Below, piece by piece: positions 62,499 through 64,000 of a stretch of 64,000 nucleotides of DNA. Every line of letters starts with the position of its first letter. Within the stretch, counting starts at the first letter, position 1. The DNA is from Terriglobales bacterium (GTDB taxonomy: Bacteria > Acidobacteriota > Terriglobia > Terriglobales > Acidobacteriaceae). The notes under the pieces are model-generated. The model saw only the letters and a list, made by a program, of their open reading frames with translations. It was not told the origin of the DNA and did no database searches. The DNA is taken from NCBI GenBank assembly GCA_035651995.1, contig DASRER010000012.1, positions 33,362 to 97,361 of the forward strand. The letters are read 5' to 3'. The position numbers and the translations under genes are program-made.

Positions 62499-63867
62499 CG
62501 CCGCAACGCAAAACTCGAGCCGTCCTGAACTGGTACGCGCGCTCAGCGTGCACCACGCGACCGCCGTGGTGATCGGCACGGTGATCGGCAGCGGGATCTT
62601 TCTCGTTCCCGCCGAGATGATGCAGGCGGTGGGCAAGGCGAGCGCGGTTTACCTGGCGTGGATTGTGGGCGGACTGCTCTCGCTGGCAGGCGCGCTCACG
62701 TATGCCGAGCTGGCGTCACTGAAGCCGCAGACCGGCGGCGAGTACGTTTACATGCGCGATGGGTATGGGCCGCTGGGCGGATTTCTTTACGCCTGGACGT
62801 ATTTCATCATCGCCAAGCCAGGATCCATGGCGACCATCGCCACCGGCTTCGTGCGCGTGCTGAGCCGGCTGGAGCCGCTGACCTTTCTCGGTAGAAACGT
62901 GAATGGGTCCTGGCACGCGACGTGGCAAGGCTCGTCGCTGGCCATCGCGGCGGTGATCTTCATCAGCTTCATCAACTACATCGGCGTGAAACGCGCCGGC
63001 GAGTTCCAGCTTTTCTTCACCCTGCTGAAGATCGCGATCATCCTAGCGGTTGTGGCGCTTGGTTTTTCGTATTCGGTCGGATCGTTCGCCAATTTCCAGA
63101 CGATCTACGAAGGGGCGAAGGGAGGCGTCGCCGGCTTCATGGTGGCGCTGGTGGCGGCGCTGTGGGCCTACGACGGATGGAACCTGGTGACGCTGATCTC
63201 GGGCGAGGTCAAGCGACCGGAGCGCAACCTGCCGATCGCGCTGATTGTCGGCATGCTGACGGTGGCCGCCCTGTACATCGGCGTGAACGCCGCGGTGCAG
63301 TACGTGATCCCGGCGGCGGCGGTGGCCGCGTCCGCCAGCCCGGCGCTGGATGCGATTCGCTGGGTGGGACCGGGTGTCTTCTCGATCGTATTGCTGGGAA
63401 TGGCGCTCTCCATGCTCGCCACGCTCAACGGCAGCACGATGACCGGCGCGCGCGCGCCCTTTGCCGTCGCCCGCGACGGATACTTCTTTCACGCGCTGGC
63501 GAAAGTGCATCCGCGGTTTCTGACGCCGTCGAATGCCATCATCGCGCAGGCGGTGCTGGCGATTGCGCTGCTTCTGATCGGCGCCACGTTCCAGCAACTT
63601 TTCTCGCTGACGCTGTTTGCCGAGTGGCTGCTCTACATGCTGTGCGCCGCGACGGTGTTCATCTTCCGGCGGCGCGAGCCGGATGCGCCGCGCGCCTACA
63701 AGACGTGGGGATACCCGGTGGTGCCCGCATTGTTCATCGTGTCGGCAGGGGTGCTGCTGTATTACAGCATCGCGCAGAACAGGGCGGTGTCGCTGGGAGG
63801 GCTGGCAGTGATAGCGGCCGGCGTGCCGGTGTTTTGGTTCTTTGCGCGAAGAAGAGTCAAAGGCTAG
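62491..63867 (+). CDS. Amino acid permease (APC superfamily)
   Basis: 458 aa, 12 predicted helices. VVIGTVIGSGIFLVPAEMM is the conserved first-helix motif with GSGIF, and LASLKPQTGGEYVYMRDGYG follows; LWAYDGWNLVTLISGEVKRP is the sixth-helix motif. It imports or exchanges amino acids; the specific substrate is not visible. ATG 62491 overlaps the symporter stop by eight bases (ATGCCTGA), so the two are co-expressed. Confidence 0.9.
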   Translation: MPDAATQNSSRPELVRALSVHHATAVVIGTVIGSGIFLVPAEMMQAVGKASAVYLAWIVGGLLSLAGALTYAELASLKPQTGGEYVYMRDGYGPLGGFLYAWTYFIIAKPGSMATIATGFVRVLSRLEPLTFLGRNVNGSWHATWQGSSLAIAAVIFISFINYIGVKRAGEFQLFFTLLKIAIILAVVALGFSYSVGSFANFQTIYEGAKGGVAGFMVALVAALWAYDGWNLVTLISGEVKRPERNLPIALIVGMLTVAALYIGVNAAVQYVIPAAAVAASASPALDAIRWVGPGVFSIVLLGMALSMLATLNGSTMTGARAPFAVARDGYFFHALAKVHPRFLTPSNAIIAQAVLAIALLLIGATFQQLFSLTLFAEWLLYMLCAATVFIFRRREPDAPRAYKTWGYPVVPALFIVSAGVLLYYSIAQNRAVSLGGLAVIAAGVPVFWFFARRRVKG

Positions 63868-64000
63868 AAGCCATCTCATAAATGTCTCAGCAGGACCAGA
63901 ACGCACGCGAGCTGAACCATGCCGAGGAAGTTGGCCGCGTGGTACTCCCAGCGGGTGACCACGCGGCGATAGTTATGCAACCAGGCGAACAAACGCTCGA
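63866..64000 (-). mobile_element. End of an IS5-family insertion sequence (truncated by the window edge)
   Basis: The minus strand encodes the end of a transposase (next entry). The boundary sequence GAAGCCATCTCATAAATGTC after the APC gene stop resembles the terminal inverted repeat of IS5/IS427-type elements. The other end is outside the window. Insertion point is directly behind an intact APC gene. Confidence 0.7.
63876..64000 (-). CDS. IS5-family transposase, C-terminal part (partial)
   Basis: The minus-strand frame from the window edge reads ERLFAWLHNYRRVVTRWEYH then AANFLGMVQLACVLVLLRHL and stops at 63876-63878. The ER...W...YRR..TRWEYHA pattern with the final LLRHL is that of IS5 (IS427 subgroup) DDE transposases, which includes the catalytic Glu region. 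The rest lies outside the window. Confidence 0.85.
   Translation of the reverse strand, partial: ERLFAWLHNYRRVVTRWEYHAANFLGMVQLACVLVLLRHL

Overview
The window looks like part of a chromosome from a high-GC Gram-negative bacterium, most probably an acidobacterium (Terriglobia / Koribacter-like). This is inferred from overall gene content and style: a Rieske/split cytochrome b/multihaem cytochrome c cluster, a ctaA-ctaB-ABC-DUF420 cluster, PadR regulation, many small secreted proteins and lipoproteins, and repeat-rich intergenic DNA. No rRNA or tRNA gene was seen, so the assignment is not firm. Almost all of the sequence is ordinary core chromosome. The only mobile-element signal is the end of an IS5-like element at the right edge.

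Layout. 1-5.7 kb: lytic transglycosylase, flippase-like membrane protein, nrdR, NAD-type isocitrate dehydrogenase, a VOC-like exported protein and hemH. 5.8-12.8 kb: a respiratory quinol:cytochrome c oxidoreductase cluster made of a Rieske protein with a triplicated N-terminal module, two cytochrome b halves and a membrane-anchored 8-haem cytochrome c. 13.3-20.1 kb: a cupredoxin-like lipoprotein, haem A synthesis (ctaA, ctaB), an ABC exporter, a CtaM-like DUF420 protein and a HEAT/lipoyl-like membrane protein, probably together serving assembly of a haem-copper oxidase encoded elsewhere. 20-27 kb: ferredoxin, ssb, GH99-like lipoprotein, cyaY, YpdA-like reductase, fumC, a decayed VOC gene, fabH and the small SRP RNA. 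27-32 kb: TgpA-like transglutaminase, a PadR unit with operator, and two paralogous secreted proteins. 32-38 kb: rimO-yacG-pgpA-beta-propeller-methyltransferase-cinA-thpR. 38-45 kb: plsY-gpsA, an HD-GYP sensor, ftsY, ribD, ribE. 45-54 kb: MlaF-like ATPase, mobA, K+ channel, NDUFA9-like protein, BON/glycine-zipper lipoprotein, prepilin peptidase, DinB. 54-64 kb: small lipoproteins, TPR protein, OmpA/Pal-like protein, uvrC, GlcNAc-kinase-like gene, SSS and APC transporters, IS end.

The most unusual signals are: (i) the three ~51-residue modules preceding the Rieske domain; (ii) degenerate tandem repeats, many with a 7-nt period but with different unit sequences, placed between genes and in places running in frame into coding sequence (transglycosylase signal peptide, HemH, MobA); (iii) a GAGACGT-type palindromic element with five copies, one of them in frame inside uvrC; (iv) a partial second copy of the 3' half of the SRP RNA; (v) a PadR gene whose operator-like palindrome abuts its start codon, predicting a very short leader; and (vi) a likely CTG start for ctaA downstream of an intrinsic terminator.
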